From assembly GCF_014199335.1 (NCBI RefSeq), contig NZ_JACIJI010000003.1, positions 186,001-250,000 on the forward strand: 64,000 nt of DNA, written 5' to 3'. The DNA comes from Stakelama sediminis (lineage in GTDB: Bacteria; Pseudomonadota; Alphaproteobacteria; Sphingomonadales; Sphingomonadaceae). A program made the position numbers and the translations under genes. Below, piece by piece: positions 34,140-42,927 of this stretch (within the stretch, counting starts at the first letter, position 1; every line of letters starts with the position of its first letter). The notes beneath the pieces were generated by a model, which did no database searches, had not been told where the DNA came from, and saw only the letters and a program-made list of their open reading frames with translations.

Positions 34140-34799
34140 ATGCGTATTCTGGTAGTGGAAGATGACGATGTACTGCGCGACGGGCTTGCGGTTGGGCTGC
34201 ATCTGGAAGGCATAACGGTCGATGCCGTAGCCGGGTGCGAGGATGCAAACGCGGCGACGGCGACTGCGCAATATGCGGTGATCGTACTCGATATCGCCCT
34301 GCCGGACGGGTCCGGAATCGATCTGTTACGTGAATGGCGCCGCAGCGGCCTGACGACACCGGTGCTGCTGCTGACCGCCCGCAACCTGGTGGACGACCGG
34401 ATTGCCGGGCTTGATGCCGGTGCCGACGACTATCTGGGCAAGCCGTTCGACCTGAGCGAACTAGCGGCGCGGGTGCGGGCGTTGGGACGCCGCGTAACGG
34501 GTAATCCCGACACCGTCCTGACGCTCGGACCCGTCGAACTCGACCGCAGCCGCCGCAGTGTCCGCCTGAACGGTGAACCGGTCCCGCTGTCGCGCCGCGA
34601 ATTCGCGGTCCTGTGCGTGTTGGCGGAACATCCCGGCCATATCCTGTCGCGTTCCCGGATCGAGGATCATATCTATGGTTGGCAGGAGGAAGTGGGCAGC
34701 AACGCGATCGAGGTGCATATCCACAATCTGCGCGCCAAGCTGGGCCGCGACGCCATCGAGACAGTACGCGGCGAAGGCTATCGGATGGCATGGGCATGA
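34140..34799 (+). CDS. Two-component response regulator, QseB/PmrA-like
   Basis: 219 residues. The receiver (1-115) has the acidic pair E7/D8/D9, the phospho-acceptor D51 and the conserved K101 (LGKPFDL); the OmpR-type winged helix covers about 125-217, ending TVRGEGYRMAW. It is the canonical counterpart of the degenerate regulator at 232-867. The stop overlaps the kinase start by ATGA. The PmrA-box-like repeat upstream supports a PmrA/QseB-type binding specificity, controlling itself and the TlpA-DsbA operon. Confidence 0.93.
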   Translation: MRILVVEDDDVLRDGLAVGLHLEGITVDAVAGCEDANAATATAQYAVIVLDIALPDGSGIDLLREWRRSGLTTPVLLLTARNLVDDRIAGLDAGADDYLGKPFDLSELAARVRALGRRVTGNPDTVLTLGPVELDRSRRSVRLNGEPVPLSRREFAVLCVLAEHPGHILSRSRIEDHIYGWQEEVGSNAIEVHIHNLRAKLGRDAIETVRGEGYRMAWA

Positions 34800-36127
34800 C
34801 CTCGCTCCGCATGCGGCTGTTCCTGCTGATCGTGGCCGCAACGGCTCTGGTCTGGTCGGCGGCGGCGGTCTGGACGACGATCAGTACGCGCAACGAAATC
34901 GAGCATGTGCTCGACAACCGCCTTCGCGAAGCCGCGCATATGGTCGCATCGCTCGGTTCTTCGGAAATCAGGGCACCGCGCCCGAAGCTGCTGCCGGGCA
35001 GCGTTTCGGAGAGCTATCAGCGGCAACTTGCCTGCCAGATATGGTCGCTGAACGGCCAGTTGGTCAGCCGGTCCGCCGATGCCCCCGCCGCAACGATGGG
35101 AACGAACCGCACCGGCTTTTCGGAACGACAGATCAACGGCACCGGCTGGCGCGTCTATACCTATATCGTTCCGGATACCGGACTGAAGGTGATGGTCGGC
35201 GATGCGGTGGCGATGCGCGAACGGCTGATCACCGATATGCTTGCCGGGCTGATCGCCCCTGCGCTGGTCGGACTGGCCGCGCTGGCTGTCCTGTTGTGGC
35301 TCGGCATCGAGCGGGGACTGGCGCCCTTGCGGCGCGTGGCGCATCAGCTTGAACGCCGCAGCGCCGAAGACCTGTCGCAGCTCGACAGCGATCCCGTTCC
35401 CGACGAACTGCGTGTGGTGACACAGGCCATCAACGGACTCTTCACCCGACTGGAAGCAGTGCGCGAAAGTGAGCGCCACTTTCTCGCGAGCGCCGCGCAC
35501 GAGCTGCAGACACCGCTTGCCGGGCTGAAAACTCAGGCTGAAATCGCACGTCGCAGCGACGATACCGAGATGCGCGCCCGCGCGCTGAGCCAGATGCAGC
35601 GTGCGATCGATCGCACGACCCGACTCGTGCGGCAATTGCTCGATCTCGCTCGGCAGGAATCCGGCCCGGACGCTGCCGCTGCTTCCCCATTGTCGGTGCA
35701 GGCGGTCGCCGCGTCGGTGGCGGAAGAACTGCACCCGCTGCTTGTCCGGCATACGGTCACGCTGTCGCTCGACCCGTCAATTGCAGAGCGGACGGTTGCG
35801 ATCGAAGAGGCGGTGCTGCGCGTGACGCTGCGCAATCTGATCGAGAATGCCGTTCTGTATGGCCCCAGTCCCGGTCGCGTGACCGTGCGCATGGATGGCG
35901 ACACGCTGCGCATTGAGGATGAGGGCGATGGCATGACGCCGGACCAGCTCGCCACCCTGCGCCAGCGCTTCGTTCGTGGGAGCGGACAACGCGCGACCGG
36001 CAGCGGGCTTGGTCTGTCGATCGTCGATGCAGCCCTGCACCGGGCAGGCCTTTACCTCAATTTCGAAGCGACGGAGCCACACGGCTGGGCGGCGGTGATC
36101 CGGCTGACTCCGTTCGATCGGGCGTAA
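34796..36127 (+). CDS. Sensor histidine kinase, QseC/PmrB-like
   Basis: 443 residues. Two membrane segments (about 7-27 and 150-170) enclose a periplasmic sensor of about 120 residues. A HAMP-like linker leads to the phospho-acceptor H235 (SAAHELQTPLAGL); N-box NLIENAVLYGP, EDEGDGM and GSGLGLSIV complete the ATPase domain. The start is the ATG overlapping the regulator stop. Its last 71 nt overlap, on the other strand, the 3' end of the fatty-acid-hydroxylase-family gene. The sensed signal is unknown; the thiol-redox neighbours hint at envelope stress. Confidence 0.92.
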   Translation: MTSLRMRLFLLIVAATALVWSAAAVWTTISTRNEIEHVLDNRLREAAHMVASLGSSEIRAPRPKLLPGSVSESYQRQLACQIWSLNGQLVSRSADAPAATMGTNRTGFSERQINGTGWRVYTYIVPDTGLKVMVGDAVAMRERLITDMLAGLIAPALVGLAALAVLLWLGIERGLAPLRRVAHQLERRSAEDLSQLDSDPVPDELRVVTQAINGLFTRLEAVRESERHFLASAAHELQTPLAGLKTQAEIARRSDDTEMRARALSQMQRAIDRTTRLVRQLLDLARQESGPDAAAASPLSVQAVAASVAEELHPLLVRHTVTLSLDPSIAERTVAIEEAVLRVTLRNLIENAVLYGPSPGRVTVRMDGDTLRIEDEGDGMTPDQLATLRQRFVRGSGQRATGSGLGLSIVDAALHRAGLYLNFEATEPHGWAAVIRLTPFDRA

Positions 36128-36842
36128 AACTGCCAAGCCCGTCATCGGTACCGCAAAGCCGGTCCCAGAAGCGGAAATACAGCCCGTAGTTACAGCCATA
36201 GCGCTGATGGTGACGCTGATGATGGCTGGCAGTGATCAGCCAGCTGCCTAGAGGCCCGCGCACCATGAAGCGGGGAAACATCTCCCACCCCATATGGTTG
36301 GTGACGCCCATCACCGTCATGATCGTCAGCACCACCGCCAATGCAGCGAGATGAATGGGAATGAGGAAAACCAGAGCCGGGATGACCACCGCGCCGGTAA
36401 GCGCCTCGATAGGATGAAAGCTCATCGCCGCCCAGGCGGTCGGCGGGCGGCTGGCATGATGGACGGCATGGGCAAGCCGGAACCAGCGCGGCACGTGCAT
36501 CCAGCGATGCGTCCAGTAAAACCAGCTGTCGTGCGCGATCAGATAGAGCAGCACCGACACCGGCAGATACCAGAGCGGCCATGCGTGCACATCGGTATAA
36601 ATCCGCGTCCAGCCCCGGTTCTGCCAGCCCCATGCAACGATCCCGGCGGGCACGCCGTAAATCGCGGCGGATGCCAGCGACCAGAAAATCTCGCGACCGA
36701 TCTGCCGGTCCAGTCCGACATACAGCCCCGGCTGTCGAATGCGCGTGGCGAGTGCGAAACCGCCGCTCGACAGCAGATAGCGCACTCCGACGATCACCGT
36801 CATCGCCAGCGCGGAAAGCAGGATGGCCAGCAACACGCTCAT
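36057..36842 (-). CDS. Sterol desaturase/fatty acid hydroxylase superfamily protein
   Basis: 261 residues with about four to six membrane segments. The di-iron histidine clusters are present: HDSWFYWTHRWMH (H104, H112, H116), HAVHH (125-129), H143, and a C-terminal HHQRHH. Members hydroxylate or desaturate fatty acids, sterols, ceramides or carotenoids in the membrane. The Pro/Ser-rich C-terminal tail is encoded opposite the end of the kinase gene. Substrate is not deducible; sphingolipid and carotenoid hydroxylation are both plausible in this group of bacteria. Confidence 0.88.
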   Translation of the reverse strand: MSVLLAILLSALAMTVIVGVRYLLSSGGFALATRIRQPGLYVGLDRQIGREIFWSLASAAIYGVPAGIVAWGWQNRGWTRIYTDVHAWPLWYLPVSVLLYLIAHDSWFYWTHRWMHVPRWFRLAHAVHHASRPPTAWAAMSFHPIEALTGAVVIPALVFLIPIHLAALAVVLTIMTVMGVTNHMGWEMFPRFMVRGPLGSWLITASHHQRHHQRYGCNYGLYFRFWDRLCGTDDGLGSFTPDRTESAGSPPPSRVAPSLRN

Positions 36843-36898
36843 TCGGTGACTATGGCAAATTGCGACGCTGTAGGACAGCGGTACCGGACAAGACTCAC

Positions 36899-38200
36899 TC
36901 AGTCGGCCTTCGGCCAGTCCTTCACATGCACATCGCGCTGCGGGAACGGGATTTCGATATCATTGTCCTTGAACAGATACCAAAGCCGGTTGAGCACGTC
37001 GGAACGGACATTGCCGACGCCGCCTTCGGGATCGTTGATCCACACCAGCACTTCATGGTCGACCGAACTGTCGCCGTAACCCGCCAGCCAGACATTGGGC
37101 TTCGGATTCTTCAGTACGCGCGGCGAATCGCCTGCCGCCTGTAACATCAGCTCCTGCGCCAGCTTCAGGTCGCTGTTATAGGAGACGCCGACCGGAATGC
37201 GCACGCGTACATTGCGGTTCGAATAGGACCAGTTCTCCACCTCCTGAGTCATCAGATTCTCGTTCGGGATCAGATGCTCCTTGCCGTCGCGGGTGACGAC
37301 CGACACCGCGCGCACGCCGATCTTGTTCACCCAGCCGAAGCTGTCACCGACCACGATGACGTCGCCCGGCTTGATCGAACGGTCCATCAGCAGGATGATC
37401 CCGGCGATCAGATTACCCACGGTCTTCTGCATACCGAAGCCGACCGCGAGACCGAGCGCGCCGGAGAATACCGCGAAGGTAGTGAGGTCGATCTGCAGAA
37501 AATCGATGCCGACGAAAAAGGCGACGACCAGCACCGCGATCCCCGCCAGTTTCTGCACCAGCAGCTTTTGCGCGGGATCGAAGCTTTTCGCCTTGGCCAC
37601 CGAATTGGCAATGATGCGGTTGGCCAGCCGGACGGCGGCGAACAGCATCACCGCGCCCATCGCGATCATCGCTATCGACAGCAGCGACAGTCGACGCTTG
37701 CCGATCGAAAAGCCGATCGAATCGAGCAGTGCGAGGAAATTGAAATCGTTGGTCGCGTTACGGATCGTGCCCGATACCACCACCACGAACAGCACGCCCG
37801 CCACCAGCCAGGTGGCCTGACGCGGCAGGCTCAACCCCCGCAGGAGCGCGCGTGCGCAAAGCGCGACGCTGACGCCCATGGCAAGGCCGATGGCAATCGC
37901 CGACATGGCGTTCCAGACCCAGGCGTTGGCAATCAGCGCCAGCAGCAGCGCAGCCGTCGCATGGCGGGCGATCTTGTCGATGCGATCGCCGATCCCCTCG
38001 CCCGGTCCGGCGATGTGGCGTTTCCAAAGCGCCATCAGCCGGTCGCCGGTCGCTCGTCCCGCCAGCCAGCCGAGGAACAGCGCAAGCACAACGAGTGCGA
38101 CCGCGATGGCCGCCTGAATCAGCTCTGCGGTGGTCGGCATGGTGATGCCACGCACCGCCAGCCAGTGGCTGGCAGCGTTCAGGGCCTGGTTCGGATACAT
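36899..38200 (-). CDS. Mechanosensitive channel, MscS family
   Basis: 433 residues. Several membrane segments precede the MscS core: the pore-lining helix ALGLAVGFGMQKTVGNLIAG, then the beta domain (DRSIKPGDVIVV, then VRAVSVVTRDGKEHLIPNE) and an alpha/beta C-terminal vestibule domain. It opens under hypo-osmotic membrane tension. The start overlaps the end of the upstream lyase gene by 22 nt; an ATG at 38140 is an alternative. Confidence 0.92.
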   Translation of the reverse strand: MYPNQALNAASHWLAVRGITMPTTAELIQAAIAVALVVLALFLGWLAGRATGDRLMALWKRHIAGPGEGIGDRIDKIARHATAALLLALIANAWVWNAMSAIAIGLAMGVSVALCARALLRGLSLPRQATWLVAGVLFVVVVSGTIRNATNDFNFLALLDSIGFSIGKRRLSLLSIAMIAMGAVMLFAAVRLANRIIANSVAKAKSFDPAQKLLVQKLAGIAVLVVAFFVGIDFLQIDLTTFAVFSGALGLAVGFGMQKTVGNLIAGIILLMDRSIKPGDVIVVGDSFGWVNKIGVRAVSVVTRDGKEHLIPNENLMTQEVENWSYSNRNVRVRIPVGVSYNSDLKLAQELMLQAAGDSPRVLKNPKPNVWLAGYGDSSVDHEVLVWINDPEGGVGNVRSDVLNRLWYLFKDNDIEIPFPQRDVHVKDWPKAD

Positions 38201-39375
38201 GCCAGTGCCTGCTCCAGATCGGCGATCAGGTCGTCGGTATCCTCCAGCCCGATCTGCAACCGCACCGCCGGCCCTTCCGCTTCCCAGCGGGTCGCAGTAC
38301 GGATGCGCTGCGGATCGACCGGCGTGGCGAGGCTTTCGAACCCGCCCCAGCTATAACCGATTCCGAACAGGTCCAGTGCATCGATAAACGCCGCACGGCT
38401 TTCCTCGTCGCCGCCATTGAATACGAACCCGAACAGACCCGATGCGCCCTTGAAATCGCGGTGGAAGATGTCCGAGCCGGGACAGGTGTCCAGCGCCGGA
38501 TGCAGCACGCGGGCAACCTCCGGCCGGGATTGCAGCCATTGTGCGATGGTCAGCGCGCTCTTGCCATGCTGTGCCAGCCGCACCCCCATGGTGCGCAGTC
38601 CCCGCGACCCCAGCCAGGCGTCGTCCGGGCTGACCGTCTGCCCCAGCGCGAAACTGGTCGACCGCAGCGTCTGCCACAGTTCGGGCGTCGCGGTGACAGA
38701 GCCCATCATCACGTCGGAATGACCGACGACATATTTGGTGCAGGCAAGGATGGTAAGGTCGATGCCCTTTTCAATCGCCGGGAACAACAACGGCGTCGCC
38801 CAGGTATTATCGAGCAGCGTCACCAGCCCGTGCTCTTTCGCCACCGCGACAATGGCCGGGATGTCCTGTACCTCGAAGGTCAGGCTGCCGGGGCTTTCCA
38901 TGAAAATGGCCCGTGTCGTATCCGAAATCAGGTCGGCAATGCCGGCGCCCACCGTCGGATCGTAAAAACGCGTGGTGATACCGAACCGCTTCAGAAAACC
39001 AGTGGCGAACCCGCGGGTGGGGTCATAGACGCTGTCGGGCAGCAGCAGTTCGTCGCCCGGCGACAGCACCGCCAGCAGTGCCGCCGAAATTGCCGCGACG
39101 CCGGACGGATAGAGAAACGTCGCCTCCGCCCCCGGCTCCAGATCGGTCAGCGCTTCGGCCAGCGCCCATTGCGTCGGCGTACCCTTGCGCCCGTAAAACA
39201 GCCGGTGATGCGTGTCGCGCGTGGCGCTATCACGCAATTGCGCGACATTGTCGTACAGGATGGTGGAGGCGCGCCAGACCGGCGGATTGACGATCCGTTG
39301 CGTCCATTCCGGCCTGCGCCCGCCCGTGACCAGCCGGGTTGCGTCACGATAATGTTTGTTGTTCCCGCCGCTCAC
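38179..39375 (-). CDS. metC: Cystathionine beta-lyase, PLP-dependent
   Basis: 398 residues from GTG, which overlaps the stop of the sulfurtransferase gene by 4 nt. The Cys/Met-metabolism PLP fold is clear: YGRKGTPTQWALAEAL, FLYPSGVAAISAAL, LLDNTWATPLLF and the PLP lysine in LACTKYVVGHSDVMMG. It cleaves cystathionine to homocysteine, pyruvate and ammonia. Pairing with a mercaptopyruvate sulfurtransferase places it in sulfur amino-acid turnover. Confidence 0.93.
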   Translation of the reverse strand: MSGGNNKHYRDATRLVTGGRRPEWTQRIVNPPVWRASTILYDNVAQLRDSATRDTHHRLFYGRKGTPTQWALAEALTDLEPGAEATFLYPSGVAAISAALLAVLSPGDELLLPDSVYDPTRGFATGFLKRFGITTRFYDPTVGAGIADLISDTTRAIFMESPGSLTFEVQDIPAIVAVAKEHGLVTLLDNTWATPLLFPAIEKGIDLTILACTKYVVGHSDVMMGSVTATPELWQTLRSTSFALGQTVSPDDAWLGSRGLRTMGVRLAQHGKSALTIAQWLQSRPEVARVLHPALDTCPGSDIFHRDFKGASGLFGFVFNGGDEESRAAFIDALDLFGIGYSWGGFESLATPVDPQRIRTATRWEAEGPAVRLQIGLEDTDDLIADLEQALACIRTRP

Positions 39376-40211
39376 ACGGTCTCCTTTTGCTTCGGGGTTT
39401 CGGGGTCGGCACCCCATTCGGCCCAGCTTCCGTCGTACAGCGCACTGTCGCAACCCAAAAGATGCAATCCGAAATTCAGCACCGCCGCAGTGATGCCCGA
39501 TCCGCAGCTCGTCACCACCGGGCGCGTCAGGTCGACCCCCGCCCCGGCAAAGGCAGCGCGCAAAGCGTCTCCGCGCTTCCATGTGCCGTCGGCATGGAAC
39601 AACCGGCCATAGGGCAGGTTCAGCGCGCCGGGGATATGACCAGAGGCCATGCCGGGGCGCGGTTCGGGTTCCACACCGCTGAACCGCCCGGCGGCGCGCG
39701 CATCGAGCACCTGTTCGGCGCCGCTTTTGCAATTGGCGAGCATCTCCGCGCGAGAACGAACCGTGCCGTTGTCGGGATCGAGGATGAGATGGCGTTCGCG
39801 CGGCTCCACGCTGCCGCTTTCGACCGGTCGTCCCTCCGCCCGCCATTTTTCCAGCCCACCATCGAGGATCGCGACATCTTTCAGCCCGAAGCTGCGGCAC
39901 AGCCACCATGCACGCGCCGCAGATTTCAAGGGGGAATGATCGTACAACACGATGCGGGTGCCGTCGCCCAACCCCAGCGCGCGCAAGCGGCTCGCGAATT
40001 TTTCCGGTGGTGGCCGCATCGACGGCAGCGGATCGGCATCGTCCTTCAGTTCCGCGAGATTGAGAAACACCGCGCCGGGAAGATGCACTTCGCGATATTC
40101 AGCCTCGGCATCGCGGCCATGATCGGGCAGGAAATAGCTGGCATCGGCGATCCGCAGATCACGCGCATCCAGTGCGTCCGCCAGCCATTGCGTTGTAACC
40201 AATGCGTCCAT
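39372..40211 (-). CDS. sseA: 3-mercaptopyruvate sulfurtransferase (rhodanese family)
   Basis: 279 residues, two rhodanese domains. The catalytic cysteine lies in the CGSGITA loop of the second domain, which is the mercaptopyruvate-type sequence; SGVEPEPRPGMASGHIPGA and LYDGSWAEWG are family-typical. It moves sulfur from mercaptopyruvate to thiol acceptors. It overlaps the start of metC by GTGA. Confidence 0.93.
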   Translation of the reverse strand: MDALVTTQWLADALDARDLRIADASYFLPDHGRDAEAEYREVHLPGAVFLNLAELKDDADPLPSMRPPPEKFASRLRALGLGDGTRIVLYDHSPLKSAARAWWLCRSFGLKDVAILDGGLEKWRAEGRPVESGSVEPRERHLILDPDNGTVRSRAEMLANCKSGAEQVLDARAAGRFSGVEPEPRPGMASGHIPGALNLPYGRLFHADGTWKRGDALRAAFAGAGVDLTRPVVTSCGSGITAAVLNFGLHLLGCDSALYDGSWAEWGADPETPKQKETV

Positions 40212-40237
40212 TGCCGCCTCCGCGTTGCCCGCAGACC

Positions 40238-41782
40238 CTAATCGGCGGATGCGTCGGCGTCGAGGCGTTCAAGAAACCGGCGCGCCGAGGCACGCAGTGC
40301 CAGCTTGTCGCCTTTCTCCATCTTCTCCCATGTTCGATAGGGCATGGCCAGTCGTCGGTTTTCGCCCAACTTTTCTGCGTTGCGCGCGAGAAAGTCCCAG
40401 TAAAGTGCATTGAACGGGCAGGCGTCGTCGCCGGTCTTCGTTTTCACATCGTATCGACAAGTCCCGCAATAATCGGACATGCGGTCGATATAGCTACCCG
40501 ACGCGGCATAGGGTTTCGATCCCAGCAGGCCGCCATCGGCAAACTGGCTCATACCCAGCGTGTTGGGCAATTCGACCCATTCATAGGCGTCGGCATAGAC
40601 CTCCAGATACCATATATGCACCTGTTTGGGGTCAGCCCCGATCAACAGCGCGAAGGTACCGGTAATCATCAGGCGCTGGATATGATGCGCATAGGCGTGT
40701 TCGAGCGTCTGACCGATCGCCTGCGCCAGACAGTGCATATCGGTATCGCCGCTCCAGTAGAATGCCGGCAGGTCGCGCGTCGCGTTCAAATAATTCCGGT
40801 CGACATAGTCCGGCCCCTCGCGCCAATAGATGCCGCGTACATATTCGCGCCAGCCGATAATCTGACGGATGAATCCTTCGACACTGTTGAGCGGAGCCTT
40901 TCCCGCGCGATATCGCGCCTCCGCCTCACGACACAGATCGACCGGGTCGAGCAGGCCAGCATTGAGATAGGGCGACAGCAGCGAATGCCACAGGAACGGC
41001 TGGTCGCTGACCATCGCGTCCTGATAATCGCCGAAGCAAGGCAATGCGTGATCGAGAAAATTACGCTTTTGCCGCATCGCCTCTTCATGTGTCACGGCAA
41101 AGGCGAAATGGTCGAGGCTGCCGAGATGATCGGCAAAGCGGTCGGCGACCAACGCGATCACCTCGCGGGTTACCTCATCGGGGCGAAACTGAATGGGCCG
41201 CGGTATGTCGAGGCCACCGCCCGGCGCGGGCTTGCGGTTCTGCCTATCGTAATTCCACTGCCCGCCCTCCGGCTGATCACCGTCCATCAGCAAGCCGGTC
41301 CTGCGCCGCATTTCGCGATAGAAATATTCCATGCGCAGTTGCTTGCGATCCGATGCCCAGCCGTCGAATTCGGCATGGCTGCACAGGAAGCGCGTATCCA
41401 GACGGATTTCTACTTCAGCTTCAAAGCGCGTGTCCCACTGATTAAGCATCGCCGCAACGCGCCATTCGCCCGGTTCGGTCACTACGATGCGATCGGGTGC
41501 ATATCGCTCAACCGCGCGCGCGACCTCTCCGGTAAAACTACCGCTATTGTCGGGATCGTCTAGCGTCACATAGTCGACCGTCCAGCCCAGTTCGCGCAAC
41601 CGCGCGGCATGGTGGCGCATCGCCGACAGGATAAACGCGATCTTCGACTTGTGATGCCGGACATAGGTCGTCTCATCCATTACCTCCATCATCAGGACCA
41701 CGCAGTCGCCCGGATCGGCCCCGTCGAGCGAGGAAATGTCGGGCGATAGCTGGTCGCCAAGGATCGGGATGAGCGTGGCCAT
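40238..41782 (-). CDS. Cryptochrome/photolyase-related protein, iron-sulfur bacterial type (PhrB-like)
   Basis: 514 residues from the ATG giving MATLIPILGDQLSP, which matches the conserved start of this class. Features include GGGLDIPRPIQFRPDEVT, the FAD region RQIIGWREYVRGIYWREGPDY and NTLGMSQFADGG, and the four cysteines expected to bind a 4Fe-4S cluster (CFGDYQ, YCGTC, ACPFN). These flavoproteins repair (6-4) photoproducts or act as light sensors. Confidence 0.93.
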   Translation of the reverse strand: MATLIPILGDQLSPDISSLDGADPGDCVVLMMEVMDETTYVRHHKSKIAFILSAMRHHAARLRELGWTVDYVTLDDPDNSGSFTGEVARAVERYAPDRIVVTEPGEWRVAAMLNQWDTRFEAEVEIRLDTRFLCSHAEFDGWASDRKQLRMEYFYREMRRRTGLLMDGDQPEGGQWNYDRQNRKPAPGGGLDIPRPIQFRPDEVTREVIALVADRFADHLGSLDHFAFAVTHEEAMRQKRNFLDHALPCFGDYQDAMVSDQPFLWHSLLSPYLNAGLLDPVDLCREAEARYRAGKAPLNSVEGFIRQIIGWREYVRGIYWREGPDYVDRNYLNATRDLPAFYWSGDTDMHCLAQAIGQTLEHAYAHHIQRLMITGTFALLIGADPKQVHIWYLEVYADAYEWVELPNTLGMSQFADGGLLGSKPYAASGSYIDRMSDYCGTCRYDVKTKTGDDACPFNALYWDFLARNAEKLGENRRLAMPYRTWEKMEKGDKLALRASARRFLERLDADASAD

Positions 41783-41899
41783 GGGAACGAGAACGCTGCT
41801 CCGAGACATTTAGCCTCAATGAATGCGAAATCTACCCACGAGGTAGTTGCTTAGTTTCGGCCATCTCCATATAGACGGTGGTAGATGAAGGAGATTATA

Positions 41900-42382
41900 A
41901 TGAAATTGATCACGAGCGCCGATGAAGTCCTGAACAACATCCATGCACTTCAAACCGAACTTGCCCAATCCGATGGCCTGGTTGACCGGCTTGGTTATGT
42001 TCACGCCTGGTATGTTGACACGGGGAACCCGGAATTGCCTCTTTTCGGATTTTCAAAATTCATTGGCTATAAGGGACTGACGGCCGAAAAATACCTCCGC
42101 AAATACAAGGCGTTGGACGGCAGAAATACCGAATGGGCGCTGAAGGATTATTTCGATGAAATTCGTCCAGATTCGCCGGATTTTCGCCGTTATCGCCATC
42201 AGTTGTCGGATTGGCTATCCGGCTTTGGTCGCGCACCGCGCAAAACGATCCGTATTATGTTGTTGAAACCGGAATATCGGGAAGCCGATGCCACCGAAGA
42301 TCGGCGCTTGTTGGAATTGCTGATGGCTGTGAGTGATATGCTCACTCCGGCCCAGCGCCAAGAACTCCGGTCCCACCTGTGA
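41900..42382 (+). CDS. Hypothetical protein, AT-richer orphan
   Basis: 160 residues; the start is set by AAGGAG six bases before the second ATG ([13 protein letters not shown]). The family is not recognised. The protein is mixed alpha/beta, rich in Tyr, Phe, Lys and Asp ([32 protein letters not shown]), with no signal or membrane segment. The codon use is clearly less GC-biased than in neighbouring genes, which suggests recent acquisition. It lies alone between the photolyase (divergent) and queF (same strand, 38 nt away). Confidence 0.75.
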   Translation: MKLITSADEVLNNIHALQTELAQSDGLVDRLGYVHAWYVDTGNPELPLFGFSKFIGYKGLTAEKYLRKYKALDGRNTEWALKDYFDEIRPDSPDFRRYRHQLSDWLSGFGRAPRKTIRIMLLKPEYREADATEDRRLLELLMAVSDMLTPAQRQELRSHL

Positions 42383-42420
42383 TGATGGATTCTCCGTGCC
42401 CTGCTCCCTACATAGCCCCC

Positions 42421-42867
42421 ATGACACCCAAGCATCTTGGCCAGAGCAGCGCGCTTCCCGCTTCGCCGAGGGAAGCCGAACTCGATTACGTGCCCAATCC
42501 GCGGCCCGGCACGCTGTATCTCGTGCGGTTCGCCGCACCCGAATTCACCTCGCTGTGTCCGGTGACCGGCCAGCCCGATTTCGCGCATCTCGTCATCGAC
42601 TATGCGCCCGGCGAGACCATCGTCGAATCGAAATCGCTCAAGCTTTTCCTCGGCGCGTTCCGTAACCATGCTGCCTTTCACGAGGATTGCACCGTCGGCA
42701 TCGGCCAGCGCCTGTTCGACGAGATGAAGCCGAAATGGCTGCGGATCGGCGGGTACTGGTATCCGCGCGGCGGCATTCCCATCGATGTATTCTGGCAGTC
42801 GGGCACGCCGCCCGCAGGCCTGTGGCTGCCCGATCAGGGCGTACCCGGTTATCGCGGGCGCGGCTGA
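42421..42867 (+). CDS. queF: NADPH-dependent 7-cyano-7-deazaguanine reductase
   Basis: 148 residues, the short unimodular QueF. The catalytic Cys is C46 ([12 protein letters not shown], with D53), the E(S/L)K(S/A)xK-type NADPH motif is ESKSLKLFL (E69), and GGIPIDVFW closes the substrate site. It reduces preQ0 to preQ1 in queuosine tRNA modification. The start MTPKHLG was chosen over an upstream frame that overlaps the preceding stop. Confidence 0.95.
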   Translation: MTPKHLGQSSALPASPREAELDYVPNPRPGTLYLVRFAAPEFTSLCPVTGQPDFAHLVIDYAPGETIVESKSLKLFLGAFRNHAAFHEDCTVGIGQRLFDEMKPKWLRIGGYWYPRGGIPIDVFWQSGTPPAGLWLPDQGVPGYRGRG

Positions 42868-42927
42868 GCAGAAGGAAGTTGCTACCGGCACCATTGCGCT
42901 GCCGGTCTTTTTCCCTACATCCGGCTG

